A stretch of DNA of 64,000 bases from JAGWBF01 sp965116325 (GCA_965116325.1 OZ220675.1:124001-188000); one strand, 5' to 3'; shown: positions 25,266 through 34,981, counted from the first letter of the stretch. Numbers and translations are program-made. Notes: generated by a model not told the origin, from the sequence alone.

Positions 25266-26573
25266 TTGGCTTCCCGCGCGGAAAGACCAGTGGGGCCATC
25301 GGGACATGGGCTTCCCCTGGAGGATGTCCGGGTGCTGGACCTGTCCAGGATATGGGCGGGGCCTTACTGCACCAAGCTCCTGGCTGATATGGGGGCGCAG
25401 GTCATAAAGGTGGAGTCTCTCAGGGTGTACGACTCCCATCGGGGCCCCGTCAGCCCTGCCAGGGGAATCGCAAGCTACCCCGATTCCGATGGGGGCGAGC
25501 AGCCCTGGAACAGGAATGGGTGGTTCAACTGCCTGCACATGAGCAAGCACGGCATCACCCTGGAGCTGACCGATGCCCTGGGTTGTGAGCTATTCGAGGA
25601 GCTTGTCTCCATCAGCGATGTAGTCATAGAGAACTTCCGCTACGGCAGCCTGGCCCGTCTGGGATACACCTACGAAGATCTCAAGAGGCTCCGGCCCGAC
25701 ATCATTTACGTCTCAATGCCCGGGTTCGGAAACAGCGGCCCCTGGCGAGACTACCTGGCCTACGGCATTGGGCAGGAGCAGCTTTCGGGCATGGCCCACA
25801 TGACGGGGTACGAGGATGATGGGCCCATGAAGTCGGGCATCAATCACGGGGACCCCATCACCGGCTCCCACGCCGCCGGCGTCATCTTGGCGGGGCTGAG
25901 GCACCGCCGGCGCACCGGAAAAGGGATGTTTGTAGATGTGTCCCAGCTGGAATCCACGGTTGCCCTCCTGGGGTCTTACCTGCTGGGCTATCAGATGACT
26001 GGACAGGACTACGAGAGACGGGGGAATCGCAGCGACTTGTACGCGCCGCACAATGTTTATCCATGTCTTGCGGAGGACTCCTGGGTGAGTATCGCAGTGA
26101 CAGGCGACGACGAATGGCATGCCCTCTGCCGGGTGATGGAGCGACCGGACCTGTCGGGGGACGTTCGCTACGGCTCTTTGCGGGGTCGCAGGGAGCATGA
26201 GGACGACCTGGATGACATAATCGCGGAGTGGACATGCAATCGACACGCCGCCGATGTAGCCGCTCTGCTCCAGGATGCAGGAGTTCCGGCCACGCCCGTG
26301 CTGTCAGCCCCGGGTCTGCTGGCCGACCCCCACTTGAAGGACCGGGGGACCTTCGTGCGGGTTGAGCATGCCTGGGCGGGCACCCACACCTACCCGGGCA
26401 TTGCCTGGAAGATGTCGGCCACCCCCGGGATGGTCCGGTGGCCTGCTCCCGGTTTGGGCCAGGACAACAGGACCGTCTATGGAGAGCTCCTGGGTTTGCC
26501 CCCGGAGAGGATCGAGTCCCTGGAGGAAAAGGGAGTGATTGGGACAGTTCCCACGGATTCACGCATCATCTGA
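25266..26573 (+). CDS. Second CaiB/BaiF family CoA-transferase
   Basis: This second class III CoA-transferase is 435 aa and begins three bases after the first ends. VRVLDLSRIWAGPYCTKLLADMGAQVIKVE and SDVVIENFRYGSLARLG are the family signatures, and GKGMFVDVSQLESTV carries the expected catalytic Asp. It is clearly diverged from its neighbour rather than a recent copy. A TTG start at 25266 is taken; a GTG at 25291 is possible. Tandem CaiB genes often encode two subunits of a heteromeric transferase, as in benzylsuccinate CoA-transferase, which may apply here. Confidence 0.9.
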   Translation: MASRAERPVGPSGHGLPLEDVRVLDLSRIWAGPYCTKLLADMGAQVIKVESLRVYDSHRGPVSPARGIASYPDSDGGEQPWNRNGWFNCLHMSKHGITLELTDALGCELFEELVSISDVVIENFRYGSLARLGYTYEDLKRLRPDIIYVSMPGFGNSGPWRDYLAYGIGQEQLSGMAHMTGYEDDGPMKSGINHGDPITGSHAAGVILAGLRHRRRTGKGMFVDVSQLESTVALLGSYLLGYQMTGQDYERRGNRSDLYAPHNVYPCLAEDSWVSIAVTGDDEWHALCRVMERPDLSGDVRYGSLRGRREHEDDLDDIIAEWTCNRHAADVAALLQDAGVPATPVLSAPGLLADPHLKDRGTFVRVEHAWAGTHTYPGIAWKMSATPGMVRWPAPGLGQDNRTVYGELLGLPPERIESLEEKGVIGTVPTDSRII

Positions 26574-26598
26574 AGAGTACGAAAACAGGAGGATATCA

Positions 26599-27357
26599 AT
26601 GCCGGAAGTCGAATATGAAATCAGGGACCGGATCGGGTACATCACCCTGAACCGGCCCGAAAAGCTGAATGCCATCAACCCGGAGATGAGGGAGCTCCTC
26701 TGGGAGGCGTTTCAGGACGTCAAGGTGAATCCAGAGGTGCGAGTTGCCATTATTACGGGCAGCGGCAAGGCCTTTTCAACAGGGCACGACCTGGTGGCCA
26801 TGGCTGCGGGAAGGGCCAGCGAGGGGAAGAGCACCTCGGACCTTTACATCGCGGCCCAGAACATCTGGAAGCCCATACTGTCGGCCATAAACGGCATCTG
26901 CCTTGCCCAGGGATGCGGACTCGCCCTGAGCAGCGATGTCCGGGTTGCCTCCGAGGATGCCGAGTTCGGCTGGCCCCAGGTCAAGCGGGGCATCTCTTCA
27001 GTGAGCGGACCTGCCTTGATGGCCCAGGTGCTTCCTCGCAACGTGGCCTTCGAGATCATGTTCACCGGGGACTTTATGAGCGCCCAGAGGGCCCTGGAGT
27101 TGAACCTGGTGAACCACGTTGTGCCGGCCGACCAGGTGATGTCCACCACGGAGTCCATAGCCCGCAAGATAATGGAGAACGCTCCCCTGGCACTGGCCGC
27201 AATAAAGGAAGTCACGGTCAACGGCACCAGCATGGACCTGGAGAGGCGGGTGGCATTTGCCCAGGTGAAGGCCGACATCACTCGCACCACGGAAGATGCC
27301 AAGGAGGGCGTGAAGGCCTTTGCGGAGCGCCGGCCCCCGGTCTGGACGGGCAGGTAG
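26599..27357 (+). CDS. Enoyl-CoA hydratase/isomerase family protein
   Basis: This crotonase-superfamily enzyme is 252 aa from the ATG at 26599, set by a perfect AGGAGG at 26587-26592 with six-base spacing; an upstream start at 26539 would run into the previous gene. DRIGYITLNRPEKLNAINPEM is the family opening. The oxyanion hole lies in SGKAFSTGHDL and the second loop in AQGCGLALSSDVRVA. At the usual second catalytic position the sequence reads GWPQVKRGI, as in many crotonases other than true hydratases. It completes an operon with two CoA-transferases. Hydratase, isomerase and other crotonase activities cannot be separated by eye. Confidence 0.9.
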   Translation: MPEVEYEIRDRIGYITLNRPEKLNAINPEMRELLWEAFQDVKVNPEVRVAIITGSGKAFSTGHDLVAMAAGRASEGKSTSDLYIAAQNIWKPILSAINGICLAQGCGLALSSDVRVASEDAEFGWPQVKRGISSVSGPALMAQVLPRNVAFEIMFTGDFMSAQRALELNLVNHVVPADQVMSTTESIARKIMENAPLALAAIKEVTVNGTSMDLERRVAFAQVKADITRTTEDAKEGVKAFAERRPPVWTGR

Positions 27358-27387
27358 GGCTCCTGCCCTCGGCCCCAGGCGGTGCTT

Positions 27388-29232
27388 TTACTCGACGGTA
27401 ACCGACTTGGCCAGGTTTCGTGGCTGGTCAACCTCGCAGGCGCGCTGCACCGCTATATCGTAGGCCAGCATCTGCATCACCAAGGATGTCAGAAAGGGGC
27501 TTAGCATCTCGGAGGTGGGCGGCACCCACAAAACATGGTCAACTTCGGCTGCAAGCTCCGAGTCCCCTTCGCTGAGGACCCCAATCACTATGCCGTCCCT
27601 GGCTTTGACCTCCTTAACGTTCGCTGACATCTTGGAGTAGGTGGAAGACTCTGGCGCAATTGCCACCACGGGCATGCTGCCGTCGATAAGAGCGACGGGG
27701 CCGTGTTTCATCTCCCCGGCTGCATAGCCCTCTGCATGGACGTAGGCGATCTCCTTGAGCTTCAGCGCCCCCTCTAGAGCGATTGGAAGATTGATGCCCC
27801 GTCCCAGGTACAGGAAGTTGTTGTACCGGCTCAGTGTCTCCGCCAGGGATTTACAGCCCTCGACGTCGGACAGCAGCCGTCCCATCAGATGAGGAATGTG
27901 GGCCAGCTCGGCCAGGAGTTCCTTGGCATAGGAGGGGCTTATACTGCCCCTGACTTGGCCCAGGCGCAAGGCCAGGAGAAAAAGAACGCCCAGGGAAGAG
28001 GTGAACGTCTTGGTGCTTGCGACGCCCACCTCCAGCCCGGACCGCATAAGCAGGGTACCTTCGGCCAGACGATTTGCTTGGCTCATCTCCGTATTGCATA
28101 TGCTAAGGAGCCGGCCTCCTTTTTGCCGGACCTCCGACATGGCTGCCAGGGTGTCCGCCGTCTCCCCGGACTGGGACACGCCTATGACCAGGGTGGCTTC
28201 GTCTACGGGATATTCCCGGTAGCGGAACTCGGAGGCGTTATCCACTTCCGCCGGAATCTTGGCTAGGGACTCGATGAAGTGCCTGCCCACCATGGCGGCA
28301 TGTAAGCTGGTTCCCATACCCACCAGCACGACCTTCCGGAGGTCGCTGATCTCCTGCGGTGACAGGGGGAACTGCTCGAACTCTACCTGGCTGCTCTCGA
28401 AGTTGACTCTGCCGCGGAGGCAGTTAACTGCCGCCAGGGGCTGTTCCATGATCTCCTTCAACATATGGTGTGGGTAGCCTTCCTTGGCCCCCTGGTCAAC
28501 GCTGGAGGGAATGCTCCTGGTCTCCTTGTACACAGGTTCTCCCTGGAGATTTACATAACGGATTCCATCGCTGGTTACGACTGCAACCTCGCCGTGCTCC
28601 AGGAAGCTGACCTCACCGATAAGGGGGGCTAGGGGCTGAAGGTCGCTGCTTATGATGGCTTCGCCGTCAGTATGTCCCAGGACGATGCCACCAGCATAGC
28701 CCAATCGCAGGGCAAGGAGCCTGCTGTACGAGTCCGGGGGGCCTATGGAGACTATGGCCTGAGACCCCTGCACCTGGCTGCCCATGGCAACAAAGGCATC
28801 CTCGAAGCTGAGGCCCGACTCCATTCCCGATTCGATCAAGTGGGCCACCACCTCGCTATCCGTCTCCGAGGTGAAGCTGTGGCCATCCTGAATTAGCCGT
28901 TGCTTGAGATCCAGGTAGTTCTCGATGATGCCGTTGTGGACCACTGCTACCTGGTGGCGGCAGCCGGTGTGGGGGTGGGCGTTGGCAACGGATGGCCTTC
29001 CATGGGTTGCCCAGCGGGTGTGGCCGATGCCCAAAGTGCCTTTGGGAGAAGGGGTGCCGGGGATGTCGAGCTCTCGCACTTTTCCCTCGGACTTGAAGGT
29101 TTCCAGGTCACCCGAGGGGTTGAAGATGGCGATCCCGGCGCTGTCGTAGCCTCGGTACTCCAACTTCTTCAGTCCATCGAGGAGGATAGGCCAAGCATCC
29201 CGGTGTCCAGTGTACGCAACGATTCCGCACAT
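27388..29232 (-). CDS. glmS: Glutamine--fructose-6-phosphate aminotransferase (isomerizing)
   Basis: GlmS makes glucosamine-6-phosphate from fructose-6-phosphate and glutamine, feeding peptidoglycan and other amino sugars. The N-terminal glutaminase domain starts MCGIVAYTG with the catalytic Cys second, and HTRWATHG follows. Two SIS sugar-isomerase domains contain GMGTSLHAAMVG, SQSGETADT and the C-terminal AKSVTVE end. At 614 aa it is standard. GGAGGAGGACAG precedes the ATG. I see no glmS ribozyme in the 165 bases upstream. It ends 30 bases from the convergent enoyl-CoA hydratase gene. Confidence 0.97.
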   Translation of the reverse strand: MCGIVAYTGHRDAWPILLDGLKKLEYRGYDSAGIAIFNPSGDLETFKSEGKVRELDIPGTPSPKGTLGIGHTRWATHGRPSVANAHPHTGCRHQVAVVHNGIIENYLDLKQRLIQDGHSFTSETDSEVVAHLIESGMESGLSFEDAFVAMGSQVQGSQAIVSIGPPDSYSRLLALRLGYAGGIVLGHTDGEAIISSDLQPLAPLIGEVSFLEHGEVAVVTSDGIRYVNLQGEPVYKETRSIPSSVDQGAKEGYPHHMLKEIMEQPLAAVNCLRGRVNFESSQVEFEQFPLSPQEISDLRKVVLVGMGTSLHAAMVGRHFIESLAKIPAEVDNASEFRYREYPVDEATLVIGVSQSGETADTLAAMSEVRQKGGRLLSICNTEMSQANRLAEGTLLMRSGLEVGVASTKTFTSSLGVLFLLALRLGQVRGSISPSYAKELLAELAHIPHLMGRLLSDVEGCKSLAETLSRYNNFLYLGRGINLPIALEGALKLKEIAYVHAEGYAAGEMKHGPVALIDGSMPVVAIAPESSTYSKMSANVKEVKARDGIVIGVLSEGDSELAAEVDHVLWVPPTSEMLSPFLTSLVMQMLAYDIAVQRACEVDQPRNLAKSVTVE

Positions 29233-29398
29233 CCTGGGTTTCTGTCCTCCTCCCGGACCGCCTTAGAGAGCGAGGTCCTTCTCTCGGGTACACCGAGCGA
29301 TAGTAGTGGCCCAGATAGGCTGGGTGAATCCGGGGGACCGGCTAGACCATGAGACCCAAGGGAGGTTGCAAGAGAGGTGAGAAGCCTTTGGCGATTAG

Positions 29399-29653
29399 CT
29401 AGCGATCAGCCGCCTCATCGGCGAGGACTGCTTCTCCCTGTTCATCGAGGCAGCTCAGGCAGACGTAGTTTTCCCCCTGCTCCAAGGCGATGCCTACAGC
29501 CACATTTCGCCGACGGCCGCACTTGGAGCAGGTTACAGTCTCAAGTGGGGCATCGGCGCCTGGCCCCCCTGCGGCGCCTCCCCTGAATCCCCTGTACTCG
29601 GGATTCAACTGTTTCATTTGCAGGAATCGCTCCCTGTCCTTGCGCCGGCTCAT
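29399..29653 (-). CDS. Small zinc-ribbon protein, function unknown
   Basis: This 84-aa protein has two CxxC pairs, CSKCGRRR and CLSCLDEQ, spaced by about 20 residues as in a zinc ribbon. The N-terminus is basic (MSRRKDRERF) and there is an RGFRGGAAGG linker. GGGAGACC precedes the ATG. I cannot name the family; zinc-ribbon proteins of this size often bind nucleic acid or the ribosome. It lies between glmS and rplL on the same strand, so it could be expressed from the ribosomal protein operon. Confidence 0.7.
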   Translation of the reverse strand: MSRRKDRERFLQMKQLNPEYRGFRGGAAGGPGADAPLETVTCSKCGRRRNVAVGIALEQGENYVCLSCLDEQGEAVLADEAADR

Positions 29654-29790
29654 CTGGTCTCCCGGTGGTACCTAATGAAGTAGAGGGCGTCTGGGTAGAA
29701 AGCTACCCAGACCCGGGTGTACTTAGGACATTGCAGCCTTGGGGAAGGCCTCACTTGGGGGGTATTCCCCAAGACTGTTCAGATTCTAGC

Positions 29791-30186
29791 CTACTCTAGG
29801 GCCACCTTGGCGCCGGCGGCTTCCAGGGCTTCCTTTACCTTGTTGGCTTCGTCCTGGGCAATCGCTTCCTTGACCTTGCTCGGGGCCGCTTCCACCAACT
29901 CCTTGGCTTCACGCAGGCCCAGGGTAGTCACTTCCCGCACCGCCTTGATGACGTTGATCTTGTTGGCGCCAACATCCTGAAGCACTACGGCGAACTCGGT
30001 CTTTTCGTCATCCTGGCCCGCTGCCTGGGCATCGCCTCCGCCTGGCGCGGCTGCCGCGGGAGCAGCGGCCACGGCGACGGGGGCCGCTGCCGTGATCCCG
30101 AACTCGGACTCCAAAGACTTAACCAAGTCGGCCAGATCGATCACCGACATCTGCTTAATGGCTTCCAGTACCTCTTCGTTTGTCAT
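29791..30186 (-). CDS. rplL: 50S ribosomal protein L7/L12
   Basis: L7/L12 forms the ribosome stalk that recruits translation GTPases. The N-terminal dimerisation helix pair (VIDLADLVKSLESEFG), an Ala/Pro/Gly-rich hinge at about residues 38-58 and the C-terminal domain with KINVIKAVREVTTLGLREAK are intact; 131 aa is normal. AAGGAGGAGTC precedes the ATG. It is the last gene of the rplJ-rplL unit. An inverted repeat CTTGGGG/CCCCAAG follows at 29754-29773 without a T-run. Confidence 0.97.
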   Translation of the reverse strand: MTNEEVLEAIKQMSVIDLADLVKSLESEFGITAAAPVAVAAAPAAAAPGGGDAQAAGQDDEKTEFAVVLQDVGANKINVIKAVREVTTLGLREAKELVEAAPSKVKEAIAQDEANKVKEALEAAGAKVALE

Positions 30187-30222
30187 GACTCCTCCTTAGG
30201 TTATCGCTTGTTTAGGCTAAAT

Positions 30223-30786
30223 CTATGTGCCTTGGGACCTGAGCTGTTCGACCCTCTGCTGCAGCAGGGTCGCCAGGGAAGCATGGGGCCTGGACAGGGC
30301 ACCCAGCAGTCTCTGCAAGGGGGCCTGAAGGTGGCCGACCAGGTTGCCGATGGGCGCTTGAAGCTGGCCCATGAGCTGACCGATCAGCACCTCCGGGGCG
30401 GGAAGACGGGAAAGGGAGATGACCTGGTCCGAGGACAGGCTTTTGCCATTGAACACAGCACCACGGATGGTCAGAGTTGAGCGGTTGACCCGGATGTACT
30501 CCTCCAGGGCCTTAGCGACCTCTACGGGATTGTCGTAGCCGAGGGCCAGGGCTGTGGGGCCTTGGATGATCTCCTTGACCTGGGGGTTATTGGAGGCATC
30601 GGCTGCCAAGTATGCAAGGGTGTTCTTCACCACAAGATACTCTACCTGGCGCTCTCGCATCTTCCGGCGCAGGTCTGTCATGGTGTTTACCGGCTGCCCG
30701 GTCGGGTCCGTGGCGATTGTGATGGTAGCTCGGGCCAGCTTTTCGCTCAGCTCCTCTACCTGTTCGATCTTCTTCTGGGTTGGCAT
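30223..30786 (-). CDS. rplJ: 50S ribosomal protein L10
   Basis: L10 anchors the L7/L12 dimers to 23S rRNA and acts as the autogenous repressor of its operon. The sequence (KIEQVEELSEKLARATITIATD, VKNTLAYLAADAS, PTALALGYDNPVEVAKAL) is typical and ends in a helical L12-binding tail (LQRLLGALSRPHASLATLLQQRV). At 187 aa it is slightly longer than most. Its ATG lies just after the leader hairpin at 30805-30831, consistent with control of initiation through that leader. Confidence 0.97.
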   Translation of the reverse strand: MPTQKKIEQVEELSEKLARATITIATDPTGQPVNTMTDLRRKMRERQVEYLVVKNTLAYLAADASNNPQVKEIIQGPTALALGYDNPVEVAKALEEYIRVNRSTLTIRGAVFNGKSLSSDQVISLSRLPAPEVLIGQLMGQLQAPIGNLVGHLQAPLQRLLGALSRPHASLATLLQQRVEQLRSQGT

Positions 30787-30962
30787 TAGGCTGCTCCACT
30801 AATAAGTCCCTGCACCAGGCGTGCAGGGACTCAAGCTCTTCTTTCGAAGCTGGCTGCAGCGGTCCAAAAGCACCCTCTGCGCCAATCTTGTTGTTTCCCG
30901 GTTCGCCTCGGCAGGCTGGCAGTTTAACCCCGCTACTGCGGGGGCCTGCTGTCTTGGGCTAT
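30787..30962 (-). ncRNA. Ribosomal protein L10 leader RNA
   Basis: On the minus strand the leader of rplJ carries AAGACAGCAGG (near 30955-30945), a CCCCGC-AGTA-GCGGGG hairpin, then CTGCCGAGGC (near 30914-30905), the hallmarks of the L10 leader bound by L10(L12)4. Nearer the gene, AGTCCCTGCAC (30815-30805 complement) pairs with GTGCAGGGACT over an 11-bp perfect stem (30805-30831), ending 19 bases before the ATG. It should give autogenous control of rplJL. Confidence 0.8.
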
Positions 30963-30985
30963 ATGGGTTGGTTTTCTTCCGCTAG

Positions 30986-31014
30986 ACCTTACCTTTCAAT
31001 TCCTCGCTTGTCAA
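30986..31014 (-). promoter_or_regulatory. Internal promoter for rplJ-rplL
   Basis: On the minus strand TTGACA (31014-31009), a perfect -35, is 17 bases before TAAGGT (30991-30986), which matches the key T, A and last T of the -10 box. It lies 23 bases past the rplA stop and drives the L10 leader. Confidence 0.75.
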
Positions 31015-31036
31015 CGAGTATGGCATCCAATGATTT

Positions 31037-31753
31037 TTATAGATCTGGCTTCAGGGCCGTCAGGCTGGTCACATCCAGGCGGATGCCGGGGCTCATACTG
31101 CTGGACAGGTGGGCTGCTCGAATGAGCGCCCCTTTGACGGCAGCTGGCCTCGCCCGTACTACTGCATCAACCAGGGAAGCGATGTTGCTCAGCAGGTGCT
31201 CTTGAGGGAAGCTTGTCTTCCCCACCGGGCAGTGAATGATTGCGGTGCGGTCAACGCGAAACTCCAGCCTGCCCTTCTTTGCTTCGTCGATTATACGGGG
31301 CAGGTCCCTTGGCTGGACCATCGTCCCCGTGCGGGGGTTGGGCATCAGTCCACGGCGACCAAGCACCCTTCCCAGCTTGCCGATCTTAGGCATCAGATCG
31401 GGGATGGCAAGCCCAACGTCGAAGTCGGTCCAGCCTCCCTCGATATTCTGGATAAGGTCGTCCTCGCCTACGTAGTCGGCCCCCGCCTGGCGCGCAAGCT
31501 CTGCGCCCTCCCCATTGGCGAAGACCAAGACTCGTATGGGCTTGCCTAGACCGTAGGGAAGGACAGTCACGTCTCGGATGAGCTGGTCGGCCTGCCTGGG
31601 ATCGACGCCGGTGCGCAAGTGAAGCTCAACGGACTCGTCGAACTTGGCGGTGGACACTTCCTGGAGCAGAGCAATAGCTTCCTGGGGAGAGTAGGCCTTC
31701 TCCGGGTCGATCTTCTCCTTAAGGGCAGCATATCGCTTGCTATGCTTTACCAT
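31037..31753 (-). CDS. rplA: 50S ribosomal protein L1
   Basis: L1 forms the mobile stalk at the ribosome E site and represses its own mRNA. At 238 aa it shows KRYAALKEKIDPEKAYSPQEAI, the DFDVGLAIPDLMPKIGKLGRVLG segment and the signature RRGLMPNPRTGTM. The ATG is preceded by AGGAGAATGATCC. It follows rplK by three bases in the usual rplK-rplA order. A separate promoter lies directly after its stop for rplJL, so L1 and L10 levels can be set independently. Confidence 0.97.
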   Translation of the reverse strand: MVKHSKRYAALKEKIDPEKAYSPQEAIALLQEVSTAKFDESVELHLRTGVDPRQADQLIRDVTVLPYGLGKPIRVLVFANGEGAELARQAGADYVGEDDLIQNIEGGWTDFDVGLAIPDLMPKIGKLGRVLGRRGLMPNPRTGTMVQPRDLPRIIDEAKKGRLEFRVDRTAIIHCPVGKTSFPQEHLLSNIASLVDAVVRARPAAVKGALIRAAHLSSSMSPGIRLDVTSLTALKPDL

Positions 31754-31756
31754 GGA

Positions 31757-32185
31757 TCATTCTCCTGAAATCTCTATGCCCATGCTGCGGGCCGTGCCTT
31801 CGATGATCTTCATCGCCCCATCTACCGAGTTGGCATTCAAGTCCTTGAGCTTCAGCTCTGCGATCTCTTTGACCGCATTCCTGGAGATGGTGCCTACGCG
31901 GCCCCGGCTGGGCTGAGCCCCGCCTTTCTCGATACCGGCGGCCTTCCTGAGGAGCTCCGACGCCGGCGGGGTCTTGGTCACGAAGGCGAAGGACCTGTCT
32001 TCGAACACAGTGATCTGGACGGGAACTATGGTGCCTGCCTGGGTGGCGGTGCGTTCGTTGTACTCTTTGACGAACCCCATGATGTTGACGCCGTGCTGAC
32101 CCAGGGCAGGACCTACCGGCGGCGCCGGCGTGGCCTTTCCCGCCTGAAGCTGCAGCTTGATTATGGCTCGAACCTTCTTGGCCAA
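31757..32185 (-). CDS. rplK: 50S ribosomal protein L11
   Basis: L11 binds the GTPase-associated region of 23S rRNA. MAKKVRAIIKLQLQAGKATPAPPVGPALGQHGVNIM is unmistakable, and the C-terminal RNA-binding domain (RGRVGTISRNAVKEIAELK) is complete; 142 aa is standard. The start is TTG, with GGGAGG four bases before it. It lies between nusG and rplA in the conserved secE-nusG-rplK-rplA order, nine bases downstream of nusG. Confidence 0.97.
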   Translation of the reverse strand: MAKKVRAIIKLQLQAGKATPAPPVGPALGQHGVNIMGFVKEYNERTATQAGTIVPVQITVFEDRSFAFVTKTPPASELLRKAAGIEKGGAQPSRGRVGTISRNAVKEIAELKLKDLNANSVDGAMKIIEGTARSMGIEISGE

Positions 32186-32194
32186 GATGCCTCC

Positions 32195-32758
32195 CTAAAT
32201 CTTCTCGACCTGCAGGAAGTCCAGCTCAACCGGAGTTTCTCGGCCAAAGAAGGATACCAGTACCCAGACCTTGCCCTTGCTGGCGTCGATTTCGTTGACT
32301 GCCCCGATGAAATCGGCGAAGGGACCGGCGGCGATCCGTACCATCTGTCCCTTCTGAAATCCCACGGAAACCTTTGTGGGGCCGGACTCGATATTGTTCA
32401 GGATGGCATCCACTTCGCTGTCTTCCAAGGGTATGGGCTTGGGCCGCTTGTCCGTTTCATCCTCGGTGGATACGAAGCCGGTGACCCCTGGCGTGTTGCG
32501 CACAACGTACCAGCTTTCGTCGTCCAGGCTCATCTGCACCAGGATGTAGCCGGGGAACACTTTCTTGCGCTCGGAGCGCCTCTTGCCTTCCTTGAGGACT
32601 ATCTCCTCTTCAGTGGGGACGACCACCTGGAATATCCTGTCCTGCATATCCAAGCTCTGGATTCGCAGGTCCAGGTTCTTCTTGACCCTCTCCTCCTGGC
32701 CGGAGTAGGTGTGGATGATATACCAGCGGGTCTGGTTGGTGTCTGTTCCTGATACCAT
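32195..32758 (-). CDS. nusG: Transcription termination/antitermination factor NusG
   Basis: NusG binds RNA polymerase and couples it to ribosomes or Rho. I take the ATG at 32758, giving 187 aa starting MVSGTDTNQTRWYIIHTYSG, with AAGGA upstream. An open frame continues to 32854 but that stretch lies inside secE. The NGN domain includes KVFPGYILVQM and NTPGVTGFV, and the C-terminal KOW domain carries GQMVRIAAGPFADFIGAV. The usual NusG signature EVKVTV-like WVLVSFFGRETPVELDF is present. Confidence 0.96.
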   Translation of the reverse strand: MVSGTDTNQTRWYIIHTYSGQEERVKKNLDLRIQSLDMQDRIFQVVVPTEEEIVLKEGKRRSERKKVFPGYILVQMSLDDESWYVVRNTPGVTGFVSTEDETDKRPKPIPLEDSEVDAILNNIESGPTKVSVGFQKGQMVRIAAGPFADFIGAVNEIDASKGKVWVLVSFFGRETPVELDFLQVEKI

Positions 32759-32774
32759 AGTGGACGTTCCTTGC

Positions 32775-33020
32775 CTACCTGAGGATGAACCGGGTGAAGG
32801 TCTCCTGCAACCCACGATCAACTCCCGCCAGCACGATGGAGGCGGCGGTTGCAAAGATGATCACGTAGATCGAGAGGCGTATTGTCTCTTCCCGGGTGGG
32901 CCAAACGCAGCGCCGTAGCTCGGAGACGGTTTCCTGGAAGAACTGGAGGGGACTCCCCCGGCGCACCGCGTTGGGAGAGATGATCTGGGAGCCTCCACCC
33001 CTTTGGGAGGACCTGGCCAT
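32775..33020 (-). CDS. secE: Preprotein translocase subunit SecE
   Basis: SecE stabilises the SecYEG channel. This 81-aa form has a cytoplasmic N-terminus, the amphipathic FFQETVSELRRCVWPTREET segment with its conserved W-P-(S/T)-R, and one membrane helix at about residues 52-70 (YVIIFATAASIVLAGV). It is the single-helix type common outside proteobacteria. Its ribosome site GAGGTGAGG lies over the end of rpmG, four bases upstream, indicating coupled translation. Confidence 0.95.
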   Translation of the reverse strand: MARSSQRGGGSQIISPNAVRRGSPLQFFQETVSELRRCVWPTREETIRLSIYVIIFATAASIVLAGVDRGLQETFTRFILR

Positions 33021-33024
33021 CAGG

Positions 33025-33195
33025 CTACCTCACCTCTCGATGTTCCCGGTGAGTCCGGCAGCGGGAGCAGTACTTCCTGAGCTCCAGCCGCTGGGTGTCG
33101 TTCCTGCGGTTCTTGGTGCTGGTGTAGTTCCGCTCCTGGCAGTCCGTGCAGGCCAGGGTGATTATTATTCGCGCTTCAGTGCTCTTCTTGGCCAT
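33025..33195 (-). CDS. rpmG: 50S ribosomal protein L33
   Basis: This 56-aa gene starts at ATG 33195 and reads MAKKSTEARIIITLACTDC, then NYTSTKNRRN-like NYTSTKNRNDTQRLELRKYC and SRC. The four Cys (CTDC and CSRC) make it the zinc-binding form of L33, which is not replaced under zinc starvation by the Cys-free paralogue. It sits between tuf and secE in the order tuf-rpmG-secE-nusG, which is standard in many bacteria. It ends four bases before secE starts. Confidence 0.95.
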   Translation of the reverse strand: MAKKSTEARIIITLACTDCQERNYTSTKNRRNDTQRLELRKYCSRCRTHREHREVR

Positions 33196-33198
33196 CTC

Positions 33199-34407
<1,209 letters not shown>

Positions 34408-34447
34408 TTGCCGGGTTCCTCCCAAATTATGTTGCTGTTCTTTATGG

Positions 34448-34519
34448 AGCCCACAGGCGGATTCGAACCGCCGACCCCGTTCTTACCAAGAACGTGCTCT
34501 ACCACTGAGCTATGTGGGC
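34448..34519 (-). tRNA. tRNA-Thr (GGT)
   Basis: Reading the minus strand, the acceptor stem GCCCACA pairs with TGTGGGC, and the D-arm GCTC-GAGC, anticodon stem CGTTC-GAACG and T-arm GGCGG-CCGCC are complete. The anticodon loop TTGGTAA gives anticodon GGT. The discriminator base is T and CCA is encoded at 34447-34445. It is the tRNA nearest tuf. Confidence 0.95.
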
Positions 34520-34547
34520 TGGTGAGCCGAAGCTTCGGTTCTACTGG

Positions 34548-34632
34548 TGGAGGGGGTAGGATTCGAACCTACGAAGCCCTTCCGGGCGCCAGATTTACAG
34601 TCTGGTGGTTTAAGCCACTCACCCACCCCTCC
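34548..34632 (-). tRNA. tRNA-Tyr (GTA)
   Basis: On the minus strand GGAGGGG pairs with CCCCTCC, with a long variable arm as expected for tRNA-Tyr. The anticodon stem CCAGA-TCTGG holds loop CTGTAAA, anticodon GTA. The discriminator is A and CCA is encoded at 34547-34545. Confidence 0.95.
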
Positions 34633-34734
34633 CCACACTAGCTCAGTTTAGCACACTCCCTATGTTGCGCCAATATTGGCGGGGTCTGCCCATGGCCGGT
34701 TCACTACGTGCCCAAGGCAAGGGGGGTTGCGAAG

Positions 34735-34807
34735 AGCCCCAGAGGGGATTCGAACCCACCAACCTACCGATTACAAGTCGGTTGCGCTACCATTGCGCCA
34801 CTGGGGC
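34735..34807 (-). tRNA. tRNA-Thr (TGT)
   Basis: On the minus strand GCCCCAG pairs with CTGGGGC. The anticodon stem ACCGA-TCGGT holds loop CTTGTAA, anticodon TGT. The T-arm contains GGTTCGAAT. CCA is not encoded after the discriminator T, unlike the other two tRNAs. It is first in the tRNA-tuf transcript. Confidence 0.94.
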
Positions 34808-34838
34808 ATACCCACTCAGGTGAACGCATATCGCAATA

Positions 34839-34860
34839 TGGCCCCGACGTTGCGGGGCCA
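34839..34860 (-). repeat. Leader hairpin upstream of the tRNA-tuf operon
   Basis: TGGCCCCG and CGGGGCCA form a perfect 8-bp stem with a six-base loop, between the promoter and the first tRNA. With no T-run following, it is more likely a processing or leader structure than a terminator. Confidence 0.55.
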
Positions 34861-34886
34861 CACACAGACAGCCTACGTTCAGATCC

Positions 34887-34916
34887 ATTCTAGTCTCAAA
34901 CTACCAAAAATGTCAA
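34887..34916 (-). promoter_or_regulatory. Strong sigma-70-type promoter of the tRNA-tuf-ribosomal operon
   Basis: On the minus strand a perfect -35 TTGACA (34916-34911) is 18 bases before TAGAAT (34892-34887). The T5 run directly after the -35 box and the position 80 bases before tRNA-Thr(TGT) fit a strong stable-RNA promoter. Confidence 0.85.
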
Positions 34917-34981
34917 TATATCAGCTTGCCGAGGGCGTCAATCCCCTGTACTGGGTGATCGAGTCTGCATCATAGCTAGGC

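Noticed and set aside
29754..29773. Terminator after rplL
   Set aside because: The CTTGGGG/CCCCAAG stem has no T-run on the minus strand, so it is noted only as an inverted repeat.
34676..34975. A 99-codon plus-strand frame over tRNA-Thr(TGT)
   Set aside because: It reads through a tRNA gene and the opposite-strand promoter and has no recognisable content.
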